Position numbers and translations under genes: made by a program. The notes under the pieces are model-generated. The model saw only the letters and a list, made by a program, of their open reading frames with translations. It made no database searches and was not told the DNA's origin. From Podospora pseudocomata (taxonomy: Eukaryota > Ascomycota > Sordariomycetes > Sordariales > Podosporaceae), in the NCBI RefSeq assembly GCF_035222375.1, contig NC_085887.1:1215501-1279500 (forward strand): a stretch of 64,000 nucleotides of DNA. Direction: 5' to 3'. Positions 55,049 to 64,000 of this stretch are shown here, piece by piece; position 1 is the first letter of the stretch; every line of letters begins with the position of its first letter.

Positions 55049-58000
55049 CGAGTCTGAGAAACAAGGCCGCGGACGGCAGTGATGAAGAGGAGTAGTGCGC
55101 CTGAAATGGGGGAAAATAAAACAAAGAAAAATTGTTAGCCGCGTTTTGCTAATACAGGGCCCGGCCCTGTGGATTTCACCCCTCCCGCGACTTGGGACTA
55201 TATCAAACATCCACTATGGCCTGGGCTGAAGCAGAGGCAAATAGTAGATAGGAGGGTGGCATGGGATTAGGTGTAATAAGGCCGGGACTCACATTTTGGG
55301 GGTTGCCCGAGACCAGCAGCTTGGGTATCGATATTAGACGACGTACAGGATGGGAGAGGGGGGAGGAGGGAGGAGGGGGGGGGGGCAGACTTGGATATTA
55401 AAAGCAAGATAAGGGCCAACCGCCTTCAACGGGAGAAGATGAAAATGACGACAGAGAATACGGTATAGATGCAAGCATCGACGGGCATGAATCAGCGGTA
55501 CCAAACTCGAGGAGTCGTCCAGCGCCTCCAACGGGGTGGCTTTGCTTTCACGACAGGAAAGAGGAGATAGGGGGAAGAAGCTCCAGCTTTCCGAGACAGT
55601 CGAGATCACGGCAACTACAGGGCCTTTCCCTCTTTTTAACAGTTGTGGCCCGGCACCGATGAGCATGACCGGGGAGGACCCCCCGTGCTCAGACGACGGA
55701 CGACCGAGTCCCAACCAAGGGGAGAGTCTGTGGGCGAAGCGAGGGAAAAAAAAAAAAAACACGGCTGGGGTGGGAGTTTGGGATTGGGGGAGTGCAAAAA
55801 GGGTCCAGACTGATGGTAGTTGATAAGGTCGATAAGAATGAAATACAGACCAATGAGGCGTCATGATTAGGGGCTTCGACGGCGGCCTTCTCGCGCGGCG
55901 TGTGCCAACCAGAGCGGCTTTGCTGTGCGGTACCACACACACCCTCTTCCTTCAGAGCATCTCGCGGGCGTGGTTGGCTCTCCTGGGAGCACATGCGATG
56001 ATGCAAGTTCGTGCTTGCGATGGTGCGAGTGGACCCCCTCTGGCGCTGTTCAACTTGTTTCGAGATGGCCCATCGCAGATAGCCGAGTGGACGTTGATTT
56101 ATCCAAGACTTGCTGACTTGCATGTTGTCTCTGTTTGAGCCGTCCAAAAGGATCAAAAGAATACGCAGATCATGAGCGGCACAGAACCATAGATTCATCA
56201 TCCTTCCTCCTCACCCGGCGATCCAGAGAAAGAGAACAGACCATGATAGGATCCATGGTTCCATGATTCCTCCCGAGTGCCAAAAAGAAGCCGGCCGCTG
56301 TTTGAGACCAGCCGGCGCCAGGACCCTTGCGGTGGGGATGCCGCTCGGAAACAGCGGGTCTCGACGCTGTGAAAGCGGGGGCTTCTCCCAACATCCAACA
56401 CCCAGCATCAACTTGAAACAGGACAGTGCCGTGATGGCCATATCATCAGGTTGTATTCGTGGGATTATTCCCAGAAAATAGGAACAGGAAGCTGCTCGCT
56501 GCCATTTCTGGCGAGGCGATGAGAGAAACACATGGACGGTATAGGCAAGAAGGGATAACCCAAACGCTGCTGGCCATGTTTGAGAGTTGCTGCCACAGGA
56601 AAGTGAATGGAACGTGCCCCGCCATCGCCGCCTCGACCAGCAAAAAGCTTGAATCTCAAACACCTAGGCTGCAGCTCCTGCATTGCTCGCATCCATTTTC
56701 GGCAGTGTCTTACGTTTTGCTGGACCAGTCTTCATTCAGACGCGAATGGACCCTGATGCCTCGAGATTGTCTGATATTTGGACCATCTTCTCATGATCAC
56801 GACGGGAGCCGCCGTGAAAAAAACTCTGTTGAGATCAACAAGATAACAGCATCTTTCTTCACATGTTCAAGGTTGAAGGTGATATTGATATACAACGCGG
56901 GGTGGTTGGCGCTAACAATGTAGGCAGAAAATCCCCGTTCGTCAGTGAGCAGGGAGCTCCCAGTTGCTTCAGAATAAGAGTTGCACCGAGAGAATCCAGC
57001 AAGGTTCCCCAGGTTTGCTTTGCATGAAACAATTGGACATCGGCGGGGACGGGTGAAAAGAAATACTCTTATCGCTCGAGACCCAAGAATACCAATACAG
57101 CAGCCCGTTGCCAGCACCCCGCGTACCAAGCTTTGGTTAGACAGGTGCCAGCCTTGGCCTCGAGTAGAGGCGGCCGCTCCGGGGGATGAGAAACGGGGAC
57201 GGGCTGCTGTAGAGAGCGGAACGGATGGGCACCGGGGTGGTAGCGCCCGGCCTGGTCGGCAACCAACTCGATCGTGTCGCCGGAACCTTGTCTCGTTCGG
57301 TGAAGACCTCAGCTGAGAAGAGGCTACGAGGATGAAGATAACGGAGAACCTGGATTCCGAGGAAGGACTTCCAGGACCGTCTGTTGGTGCCTCGGGACCA
57401 CGAGTTCTTTTTTTCGTGTGGCTCACGCAGCCTTGCCTGACTCCTGTTCCCTGTCCCAAGTCTTCCAACCATCATGTCTTTAGCTCACCATCTTCTCTCG
57501 GTCAGGTTCGAACGTCAGATGGCATCTCAAGAACACAAAGATCTCATCGGGTCTCATTAGCCAGTGTTAACGGAGCGCCAAGAGCCAGCATCTGGGAAAA
57601 TCTGCCTCGCGGGGTTCAAGCCACGGGGGCTTACGATTGGCCCGCCGTGCAAGCCCCAACACACACGAGGCAGATCCGTTGTGACCGGAAAACGGCAATA
57701 GAATGCCATAGTGCCAAGCCAAGCGGCCACAGAATATTTAGGTAGTTCAGGAGAGAGCGGTGATGAGTTTTCCACACTCTGAACCTACTTCGTAGAGAAC
57801 AGGGCACATCATTCATTGATGCCATCTGCCGGACTCAGGAACGGACTCGAAGCGGGAATCATCGATCGGGTCAGCTTGACGTCCAATCACAGCACCGCGC
57901 GCTGGACAGACATTGAACAGCGTTGGCCAAGAGGCAGCCAATCCTCATCGACCGGGCCTTGGTACCACGCTCTGCCGCCTCTTGACTGCATAGCATGGGT

Positions 58001-58343
58001 CAAGTCCTACGAGTCCTAATCCGCTGCTTCTGCTTCTGCTTCTGCTTTGCTGCCTCTGCCAGACAGCTAGGACCTTGAGAGGAGCTATTCCGCGACCTGC
58101 CCCTGCCCAGTCTGCCTTTCATCCACTGGCATTGTTCAGCGCGCACGGCGAGATCCCAAATAAAACTAAAATGGGTGGCGGAATGCTCTTGTTCGTTGCT
58201 TGCCGTTAGCTCTCACTCGCCCTGTCGTCTGTCGTCCCGTTCGGTTGGTCAGAAGAGAAAAATCGCCCCTCTTTGAGAAAGCTCTCTCTGAAAGTACCCC
58301 GACCTTTTTGTTGTTGCCATTACAGCATCACGGTCCACCAAAA
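55049..58343. promoter_or_regulatory. 3.3-kb region upstream of the C2H2 zinc-finger gene
   Basis: Long stretch without a supported gene, after the small minus-strand gene. It should contain the promoters of both. Frames at 55334-55942, 56211-56663 and 56797-57468 lack recognisable protein features. Long upstream regions with a long 5' leader are usual for fungal transcription-factor genes. GCTTCTGCTTCTGCTTCTGC repeat at about 58022-58046. Confidence 0.45.
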
Positions 58344-61300
58344 ATGGACCTCAAGAAACCCTATTCCCTCCTGGAGGACCACTCTCTCCAGTCCTCAAAC
58401 TCAAATCACCCAACATTCCGGTCTTCAACACCCCTATTCCGCCATGGCCGTCTGTTGACAGACGGTGGGGATGGGGCGAGCTTCACTTCAACCTCGCCCC
58501 TCTCCCAGAAGCTCACTGACTTTGACCAAGACCTTGACCTGGACTTGAATGAGCAACCGATGTTGTCCTGCGTGTATGTATTACCTAAAGGAAACCCATC
58601 AGCGAGAGTCGGTTGTGCTAATCCTATCCAGATCCCAAGAGACGTCCCAAGAAGATTGTGCCCGACACAGATTCATCGTCTGGGCTGCCGTGAAACGCAA
58701 CGAGTCTCTCAGGAAGCATCCGGAAAAGAGGACGGAATGCCCCCTTCTCAAATGCAACCACAAGCTCACCGATCACGAATCAATGCTCAAGCATCTGGCA
58801 GGGTGCAGATATCTTGCCTCGGGGGAATACTGGTGCTATAACCACATGAGGGTGGAGCACTTTGACGATATCAGATGCAAGAAGTGTCTCGGCCATCCAT
58901 CCCGGGCGAAGAAGGTCCTCACCATAGCCAAGAAGCTTTTCCACGGCCTGGGCCACAAATCAAAAAAGGGTCAACAGGGCTCTACCATCGACGAGGAGCG
59001 GACACACCAACCACCACCGAGTTACGAATCCATTTCTCGACTGGCGCTAGGTCCACCACTGCCTGGAAATGCCGCCGAACTGCCCCTTACCGAGATTCTA
59101 GAAGCCGACTCCAACGAGATCGAACTCCCCATGGCGCCACAACAGCAACCGCCGCCGCCGCCGCAGCAGCAGCAGCAGCAGTATCCGACGGTTGATCCAC
59201 AAGACCTGCTAGTCCCCCAACCCATCATACCGCCAAGCCTCCCAGAGCTCGATGCCAGCACCATGGAGTGGGACCACACGCTTGACATGGCGATGCCCCA
59301 GATACCATTACAAATGCCGATAACATTACAGGACGACAGCATGCAGCAGTTTGGTTACGTCAGGCCGCCACACCAGCTAGCGACAAATAATCCATACGCC
59401 CGTCACCAGGCGCCTCCTCGACCGGTGTCCCGACCAACATCTACTGCTCCACGAAGTAAAGGTCTGTCGCCCAGCTCCTCGGTAAGGTCGACGGCAAGCA
59501 CCGACACGACGACCAGCAACGTTAGCAACGATAGTAACGTCAGCTACGATAGCACCTTCAGCAACCTTACCACGGACAGTCATGGGACCACCAACTCTTA
59601 CGATACTGTTTACAGCAATGCCAACTCATTGGTCTCTCCCATCTCGAACTATAGCGCTGGGGCCTGGTCGACACCGGACGGCATGAACACAAATATGACG
59701 TCCCCCATCGACGGTGCCATGCTCGAAAATCCCTTTGGCGACGCCGGTTACGACTACGATGGATGCCCGGATTTCCTGCACAACTTTTACTCCGAGTTGC
59801 CAGCGGACTTTCCGGTTTCCTCGATGATGGATGGTATTGTTCCAGACCCTATCCTGGCGATGAATGAACTCCCAATGACACTCGATCTCGATCTCGATCA
59901 CGCCCCAGGGCCCTCGATGGCAAGCAATGTGGCCGAGCTGCCCGACAACGATAGCAGGGAGATGGTGGAAGTCTCGCAACCCGATCCATGCTGCTCAGAA
60001 GCGAGGTCGATGGTCGACTCAGCCTGGGAAGTACTGCAGGAGCAGGTCGTGCAATCGATGGTCAAAATCCAGGACATCCGGGGAAATCGACTTGCGCGGC
60101 AGCTCAAGTCCATGTCGATTCAGACGATAGCGGAGAGGGGGCTGCGGACTTTGCGCTTGTACCTTGATGGATTTCAGCCATCGACTGCGGACGACGCGCT
60201 GTGCCTGGCGCATCTCGTGTTTGCGTTTGCCTTGGTTGCGTATCAGGAGGGAACGCACAAACGTGTGAGGGGACTATATCTCCAGTCTCTTCCGCTCATG
60301 GGCATGATGCCAGAGCAGGACCGTCCGGATTACCAGCAACTGGCCGACTTCATCTGGAAGCCCGATGGTCTAGCATCGTCTGGTGCCCAGAGAAGCCCGG
60401 ATACGGTCGGCAGCATGTTTCCAGATTCCAAGGGGAAATCGCCAGTCGGCCACCATGGGATGAGATCGCAGCCGCCAGATATGTTTCGTGCGGCTGCTTG
60501 GGATTTCCTTGATGGTGAGCTTTCCTACTGTCTCTCGTCACAAAACCAACCGCTAACGTCGCTAGAACTCGAAATGAAAATGCTCTTCGGGTCCGACTCC
60601 CACCTCCACGATCTGCAAGACCCGGCGGCTCTCCTCGTCAAACACACCCAAGACTCGCACCAAAACGGAGCGGTGAACCCGGCCCTCCTACAAACAGTGA
60701 AACCCATCCTAGAAAAACTCACCCGGACCTATGACAGCCCCGACCTGCGAGAGAAGCTCAGACAAACATTCCGAAACTTGACCTCTGGGCAAACTTCCAG
60801 CATCCGCAAACTCGAAATCGAACTCCTCCACGCCGGCCAAACCACCCTCCCCTCCTCTCGGTACTACGACTTCTTCGTCCCCCAAACCCGCCAGCTCATC
60901 GACGAAGTCTACCTCGTCCACGACCCCGCCCTGGGAACCCGCCGGCGACGCGACTACCACAGCCTAGGCATCACTTACATTGAGAACCTCCTCCCCGACC
61001 TCGACAACTTTTCTTCTTCTTCTTCTTCTTCTTCTTCTTCTTCTTCTTCTTCTTCTTCTTCTTCTTCTTCTTCTTCTCCAGAGCAGCAGCAACAATCAAT
61101 GGATGATTACCTCAACCTTGCCACCTCCTCCCCACAACCACAACCAACCCCCCAACAGCAACCGGTACCAGACGACCGAATCGTCGAAGCCGACTCCAAA
61201 TGCGACGAGTGCGGCTACCGGCCAAAGGGACACCCAAGGTGGTTCAAAGGCAGCATGGCCAAGCACAAGAGGCTGAAGCACAGCCGCGAGCCGCCCAAGA

Positions 61301-61476
61301 TTTATAGCTGCAAGTACCCCGGCTGCACGAGCCAGTACAAGAACCGGCCGGACAACCTGAGGCAGCATCAGATTGAGAAGGGGCATTTTTTGGAGGGGGA
61401 GGAGGTGGTGGTTAAGAGGGGGAGTAAGAGGAGGAGAGTGGAAGGGGGTGAGGGGTTGAATGGGGGGAGGGAATAA
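58344..61476 (+). CDS. large C2H2 zinc-finger protein with polyglutamine and polyserine tracts
   Basis: Preferred model: exons 58344-58573, 58632-60514, 60566-61476; introns 58574-58631 (GTATGT, branch GTGCTAATC, CAG) and 60515-60565 (GTGAGC, branch CGCTAACG, TAG); 1007 aa. The second intron is 51 nt without an in-frame stop, so retaining it would give a 1024-aa isoform. An N-terminal Cys/His-rich module (CPLLKCNHKLTDHESMLKHLAGC, then YWCYNHMRVEH and RCKKCLGH) resembles zinc-binding knuckles. Middle: low-complexity PPPPPQQQQQQ and Ser/Thr/Asn-rich segments, then a helical region. C-terminus: two C2H2 fingers, C917-x2-C920-x17-H938-x4-H943 and C953-x4-C958-x13-H972-x5-H978, and a basic tail (KRGSKRRRVE). 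22 consecutive Ser are encoded by a TCT repeat. Likely a nuclear regulator; targets unknown. The upstream in-frame ATG at 58200 is probably in the leader. Confidence 0.85.
61012..61077 (+). repeat. (TCT)22 coding microsatellite
   Basis: Twenty-two perfect TCT codons encoding polyserine inside the zinc-finger gene. All units use the same codon, a sign of recent slippage, and the length likely varies between strains. Confidence 0.97.
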
Positions 61477-61504
61477 TTGGATCGGGAGAGGAAGTGAGAT
61501 AGTG

Positions 61505-61533
61505 AGGGGGAAGGGGGAAGGGGGAAGGGGGAA
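61505..61533. repeat. (GGGGGAA)4 tandem repeat
   Basis: Four 7-bp units of GGGGGAA just after the zinc-finger gene's stop, probably in its 3' UTR. G-runs spaced by AA could form a G-quadruplex in the transcript. Confidence 0.8.
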
Positions 61534-61589
61534 GGAGTTCTCTTGGCCGCGGCGGAAAAAGATACCATTTTGCATTTTTTAGGGGGCGT

Positions 61590-61735
61590 TTTTTTTTTTT
61601 TTTTTTTTTTGGTTTTTTTTTTTTTTTTTTTTTTTTGGTTTTTTCTTTTGGTTTTTTCTTTTGGTTTTTTCTTTTGGTTTTTTCTTTTGGTTTTTTTTTG
61701 TTTTTTTTTTTTTTTTTTTTTCCTTTTTTGGGGGG
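61590..61735. repeat. poly-T tracts with a 13-bp minisatellite
   Basis: Two T-runs of more than 20 bases, then four exact 13-bp units of GGTTTTTTCTTTT (61637-61688), then more T-runs. Strand-asymmetric pyrimidine-rich DNA in a convergent intergenic region. Confidence 0.9.
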
Positions 61736-62156
61736 GGTTTTCTTTTGTGTATACATATTTCCTTAACTGTTTTCTCTTCGTTTTCTGTGTCGGTTTCTTA
61801 TGTAACATTATGAGGGGGTTTTACGGGTTTTTAGAATCTCGGACTGGGGACAAGGGTCGCGAGAATACCTAGGGGGTTACAGGACCACACAACGGGGAGA
61901 TATTATACTGGCTACAGACATTTGCTTGGCTGTTGATTGGGTAATTTGTGGGATGAGCATTACAAGGCAGACTACATATAAAATATACATGCCACCTCTA
62001 CAAGAGAGGTTTTGCTTCCTGCCTCTTCGCTCCACGTTCCGGATCACTTGCTGATGAAACGCCGCTGTGCTTTGAGTTGTCATAGAATCATCTCTATTTT
62101 TCCAACCTCGGTAAAACACCCCCGATTATCTTGACCACACTTCCACGTCCTCACAT

Positions 62157-63128
62157 CTACTCAACCTCATCCCTCCAAGGAATGCTCCTCGCCGCCCCCT
62201 CCCTCGTAACCGTCACCGCCGCCGCCTTATTCGCCCTCCCCACCGCCCCCCCAACATCAAACTCCCCCCCCTCCTTCCTCGCCCTCGCAGCCTCAAGCGC
62301 ATACCTCCCCACAAACGTATCCCCCGCCCCAGTAGTATCAACAACCTTGACCCCCTTCTCAGCCTCGATCAACCCACTCCTTCCCCCCTTGGTCAAATAA
62401 AACACCCCCCTCCCCCCAAGCGTAGCAATAAAATTCTCCACCCCCTTCCCCACGAACCCTTTCCCAACCCTCTCCAACCCCTCCAGCGTATCCAGCTCCT
62501 TTTCCTCAACCCCCCCAAGAATGGCAGCCTCCGTCTCATTCACAATCAAATGCCTCAACCCGTCATAAACCCCATCCGGCAGAATCTTCGCCGGCGCCGG
62601 ATTGAGCAAAACATCCACCCCCCGTCTCTTCGCCTCCTCCACCGCTTCGAGTACAGTCCCCATCGGAATTTCGAGTTGCATGATCAACAAATCGGTCTTG
62701 TCCAACCACCCCCCCTGTGTAACGTACTCCTCCCCTACTTGGTGGTTCGCCTCTCCGGAGATGATGATTCTGTTTTGGCCTGTTTCCGCCTCCACGACGA
62801 TCATGGCGATGCCAGTTTTCTTGTTGGGGAGTTTGGTTACCAGGGAGGAGTCGACCCCGTGGGTGGCGAGGTTAGACAACAAAAGGTCGCCGTTGGAGTC
62901 GGAGCCTACGGCGCCGACCATGGAGACGTGGGCGGAGGGGGAGGAGAGGTCGCGGGGGCGTGAGAGCTTGGCGCAGGCGACGGCTTGGTTGGAACCTTTG
63001 CCGCCTGGGGAGGTGAGGAAGGAGGTTGCGGTTAGGGTTTCGCCTGGGAGGGGGTGGTGGGGGACGTAGGCTACTAGGTCGGTGTTGAGGGAGCCGAGGA
63101 TTGTTATGTGGGGGATTTGGGAGGACAT
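62157..63128 (-). CDS. ribokinase (PfkB family)
   Basis: Single exon, 323 aa. Catalyses ATP-dependent phosphorylation of D-ribose to ribose 5-phosphate in the cytosol, feeding nucleotide and pentose-phosphate metabolism. Motifs: ITILGSLNTDLV at the N-terminus (Asn15, Asp17 contact the sugar), GGKGSNQA (residues 42-49, PfkB signature 1), NKKTGIAMIVVEAETGQNRIII, LLNPAPAK, LIVNETEAAIL and VVDTTGAGDTFVG (residues 262-274) with the catalytic Asp270. The C-terminal ANKAAAVTVTREGAARSIP is the usual potassium/adenine region of ribokinase. Start at 63128 gives the expected short N-terminus (MSSQIPHITILG). Convergent with the zinc-finger gene. Confidence 0.96.
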   Translation of the reverse strand: MSSQIPHITILGSLNTDLVAYVPHHPLPGETLTATSFLTSPGGKGSNQAVACAKLSRPRDLSSPSAHVSMVGAVGSDSNGDLLLSNLATHGVDSSLVTKLPNKKTGIAMIVVEAETGQNRIIISGEANHQVGEEYVTQGGWLDKTDLLIMQLEIPMGTVLEAVEEAKRRGVDVLLNPAPAKILPDGVYDGLRHLIVNETEAAILGGVEEKELDTLEGLERVGKGFVGKGVENFIATLGGRGVFYLTKGGRSGLIEAEKGVKVVDTTGAGDTFVGRYALEAARARKEGGEFDVGGAVGRANKAAAVTVTREGAARSIPWRDEVE

Positions 63129-64000
63129 TTTGATGGTTTGGGGGCTGTTTTTTGTTTTGTTTGTTTTTGTTTTTTTGGGTCTGGGAGTTTGATCAAGTTT
63201 GAAGGTGAGGTTTGTGATGTTGGCGGTTGTTGGGGTAAAAGTTACAAGTGAGTTGAATGATGAGGGATGGAATGGTTGATGAAAATAAGAGGGGATGTTT
63301 AAAGTGGGGTAAGGTCTTTTGCACCTGCCTTGTGCAGTTAAGATGGGTGATATCGGAGGGCGGCGAAAACCTTGATTTTTCCTTCCCTTGGAAAATAAGA
63401 TTTGTTGACTCTCAAATATAGGACTTGAGATCTTGGAGATGGGCTTTGTCGAGTTGTAGGTGTAAAGCAGATAGCAAGAGGTTGGATGAGGGGCAGCTGT
63501 TTACATTCTCGAAAATAAGTGGTCTGATACCCGAGAACACGCGGTCACCTGAACACTGCCTCAATACTCCAGCTCTCATGATCTTGTGACCAAATCCATC
63601 GGATGAGATAACGCCAACCATTCTATTAGAGGGACTTAATTTTAGACGCATTCATGTTTGTTTTCGAAGCTGATGTTTGTCGACATGAGACCATAGCAGC
63701 GTTCTGATATTTGAATACACACTTCGATACCAGTTGTGACACGCATATCCTTCCGAGCGATTCTCACCACCAACGTAAATCTCAAGGCGAAATCTGTTGA
63801 AGATTGAGATTCACACAATACTCATATGAGGTACTCTCCCACAAAATTCGCACCTTCCCATAGCCCAAAAAGCAAACAACACAACCGGCCATCATCATAA
63901 CGACATCTCACCCACCACCTTCCCTCTCTTCTATGATGCTCACGGATTCACATACTCCCCCCCCTCCCCCGCCCTCCTAACCTGCCTCACCCTCCCCCCC
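63129..64000. other. right-edge intergenic DNA, ribokinase promoter
   Basis: Upstream region of ribokinase. No supported gene; the 79-codon frame at 63412-63651 is not convincing. The extreme right end becomes C-rich and A+C-rich, suggesting transcribed UTR of a gene beyond the window. Confidence 0.45.

Larger units (their letters stand above)
61477..62156. other. convergent 3' intergenic region with low-complexity DNA
   Basis: 680 bp between the zinc-finger gene (+) and ribokinase (-). Holds GGGGGAA tandem units (about 61505-61533), long T-runs and a 13-bp minisatellite (61637-61688). Frames here are low-complexity artefacts. Confidence 0.6.

Noticed and set aside
55334-55942. 202-codon minus-strand frame
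   Set aside because: Low-complexity ends (F-run from a poly-A/T tract, P-run) and no domain; likely chance.
57490-57520. GGTTCGAAC resembling a tRNA B box
   Set aside because: No acceptor or anticodon stem can be formed around it.
61368-61872. Lys- or Phe-rich frames on both strands
   Set aside because: Artefacts of poly-T and minisatellite DNA.
1-64000. transposons, virus-like elements, CRISPR arrays, rRNA genes
   Set aside because: None recognised: no reverse transcriptase, transposase or integrase motifs, no terminal repeats, no repeat-spacer arrays and no 5S-like sequence seen by eye.

Overview
The window is nuclear DNA from a filamentous ascomycete, most likely a Sordariomycete and probably of the order Sordariales. 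Evidence: intron-containing genes with short introns (mostly 49-83 nt) that carry GTRAGT/GTATGT-type donors, GCTAAC/GCTGAC-type branch points and YAG acceptors; long C/T-rich intergenic DNA; and fungal families such as the 'modin' family, LaeA-like methyltransferases, EFM6 and a divergent histone H4 of the type known from Neurospora. I read the intron structures by eye. For every multi-exon gene with a final model, the joined exons give an intact frame of the length expected for its family; one small gene (54727-55048) is left unresolved.

Layout. 1.8-4.4 kb: a conserved-looking coiled-coil hypothetical protein (+) and a NECAP endocytosis adaptor (-). 5.1-9.8 kb: a divergent pair of a modin-family membrane protein (-) and a 608-aa protein resembling the incompatibility/NLR-associated class (+). 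10.2-11.3 kb: eIF2B alpha. 11.3-18.4 kb: a 7.1-kb gene-poor block with TATA-like boxes, GGTAGGTA motifs and only weak coding candidates. 18.4-23.4 kb: long-chain acyl-CoA synthetase (-) and the lysine methyltransferase EFM6 (+). 23.8-29.4 kb: two intron-containing tRNA-Glu(CTC) genes, one tRNA-Ser(AGA), the nucleoporin Seh1 and ALG7. 30.2-35.9 kb: NCS-1/frequenin and CDC45. 37.9-42.5 kb: a LaeA-like methyltransferase and a JmjC protein. 43.0-49.1 kb: mitochondrial HSP10, a HAL4/SAT4-like kinase and mitoribosomal uL11. 49.6-54.5 kb: SVF1, a highly divergent histone H4 variant and a membrane-anchored GNAT protein. 54.7-63.1 kb: a small unresolved gene, a large C2H2 zinc-finger protein and ribokinase.

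Most genes are single-copy housekeeping loci, with no secondary-metabolite cluster, no recognisable transposon or virus-like element and no CRISPR. The most unusual items are the H4 variant (core aligned without gaps, K5, K8, K20 and K91 positions replaced, extensions at both ends), the modin/partner divergent pair, an HSP10 gene whose first coding exon is only the ATG, a 51-nt in-frame intron in the zinc-finger gene, and the gene-poor block. I did not find a clearly new multi-gene system; the divergent pair at 5.1-9.8 kb is the best candidate.
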